Shown: positions 6,630-6,697 of the stretch, in pieces
Numbering within the stretch: the stretch's first letter is position 1
How the letters are laid out: every line of letters starts with the position of its first letter
Assembly (NCBI GenBank): GCA_001871235.1
Contig: MNUV01000025.1
Location: 1 to 6,697 of the forward strand
DNA length: 6,697 nucleotides
DNA from: Candidatus Falkowbacteria bacterium CG1_02_41_21
Lineage (GTDB): Bacteria; Patescibacteriota; Patescibacteriia; Patescibacteriales; UBA12465
Direction of reading: 5' to 3'
The notes under the pieces: model-generated
Told to the model about the DNA's origin: nothing
The model's database searches: none
Seen by the model: the letters and a program-made list of their open reading frames with translations, nothing else
Position numbers and translations under genes: made by a program

Positions 6630-6697
6630 ATGAAATATTTCCGCCAAGCTCACGTCATCTACCACAATCAATATCATATCGTCTGGATACCTAGGTT
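6630..6697 (+). CDS. tnpA: IS200/IS605-type transposase TnpA (Y1 family), 3' truncated by the window
   Basis: Only 22 complete codons are present, ending mid-codon at the window edge. The peptide contains HVIYHNQYHIVWIPR (8-22), which matches the conserved first strand of the Y1 transposase fold (typically H-x-V/I-Y-x-x-x-Y-H-hydrophobic-V-W). The HUH motif and catalytic tyrosine would lie further downstream and cannot be checked. TnpA is a single-strand DNA transposase that nicks and joins at hairpin-marked ends. No SD precedes the ATG, and the extended -10 is only six bases upstream. The N-terminus resembles IS200 TnpA more than REP-associated transposases. Whether the gene is intact, or has a tnpB partner, is unknown. 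Confidence 0.82.
   Translation, partial: MKYFRQAHVIYHNQYHIVWIPR

Larger units (their letters stand above)
6545..6697 (+). mobile_element. Left end of an IS200/IS605-family insertion sequence (partial)
   Basis: The short stretch after the rpsU terminator holds a compact perfect hairpin and then an IS200-like transposase start, which is the layout of the left end in this family. These elements move as single-stranded DNA and have subterminal hairpins, not terminal inverted repeats. The exact left tip cannot be fixed: it should lie a few to about 20 bases before the hairpin, that is about 6545-6560. The right end is outside the window. Confidence 0.75.

Noticed and set aside
1..6697. Alternative genetic code with TGA as Gly, as in some Patescibacteria
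   Set aside because: None of the core reading frames contains an in-frame TGA, glycine is always GGN, and the proteins align at full length with the standard code.
6630..6697. REP-associated (RAYT) transposase instead of IS200/IS605 TnpA
   Set aside because: The visible N-terminus has the HxIYxxxYHIVW form of IS200 TnpA, and no REP array is seen. With only 22 codons the alternative is disfavoured but not excluded.
1..6697. CRISPR arrays, tRNA or rRNA genes
   Set aside because: No spaced direct repeats and no cloverleaf or rRNA-like segments were found in the short intergenic gaps, and all other sequence is accounted for by conserved genes.

Overview
The window reads as a compact stretch of bacterial core genome, all on the + strand, with the start of a mobile element at its right edge. 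No phylogenetic search was possible. The best guess for the host is a Candidate Phyla Radiation (Patescibacteria) bacterium. The reasons are a single-chain UvrD-type helicase fused to a RecB-like nuclease, very short spacers, AT-rich intergenic DNA, starts that nearly all lack a Shine-Dalgarno (SD) sequence, and a bS21 with an extended C-terminus. The standard bacterial code fits: no TGA lies inside any of the core reading frames, and the six complete stops are TAG once and TAA five times.

Layout, left to right. Bases 2-2089 are the 3' part of a superfamily 1 helicase gene that is cut by the window edge in helicase motif III. The protein ends in a PD-(D/E)XK nuclease domain framed by four cysteines likely to hold an Fe-S cluster. 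A 38-base gap leads to ruvB (2128-3147), whose stop overlaps the start of queA (3147-4199) by one base. A 115-base gap follows, holding a candidate extended -10 promoter and a terminator-like hairpin whose T-run touches the ATG of lepB (4315-4869). hisS (4881-6218) follows after 11 bases, and rpsU (best start 6255, ending 6491) after 36 more. A strong intrinsic terminator at 6501-6544 closes the rpsU transcript.

Right after the terminator are overlapping hairpins, an extended -10 box and the first 22 codons of an IS200/IS605-type TnpA transposase (6630 to the window edge). This is the left end of an insertion sequence.

Functionally, the helicase-nuclease and RuvB point to recombinational repair. 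QueA makes the tRNA modification epoxyqueuosine, HisRS charges tRNA-His, bS21 is a small-subunit ribosomal protein, and LepB matures secreted proteins. The grouping looks like ordinary housekeeping gene packing, and I see no new defence or metabolic system. The points most worth a second look are: rpsU as the only gene with a strong SD; a HisRS with several substitutions at normally conserved active-site positions; the hairpin abutting lepB; and the apparently leaderless transposase promoter beside mutually exclusive hairpins.
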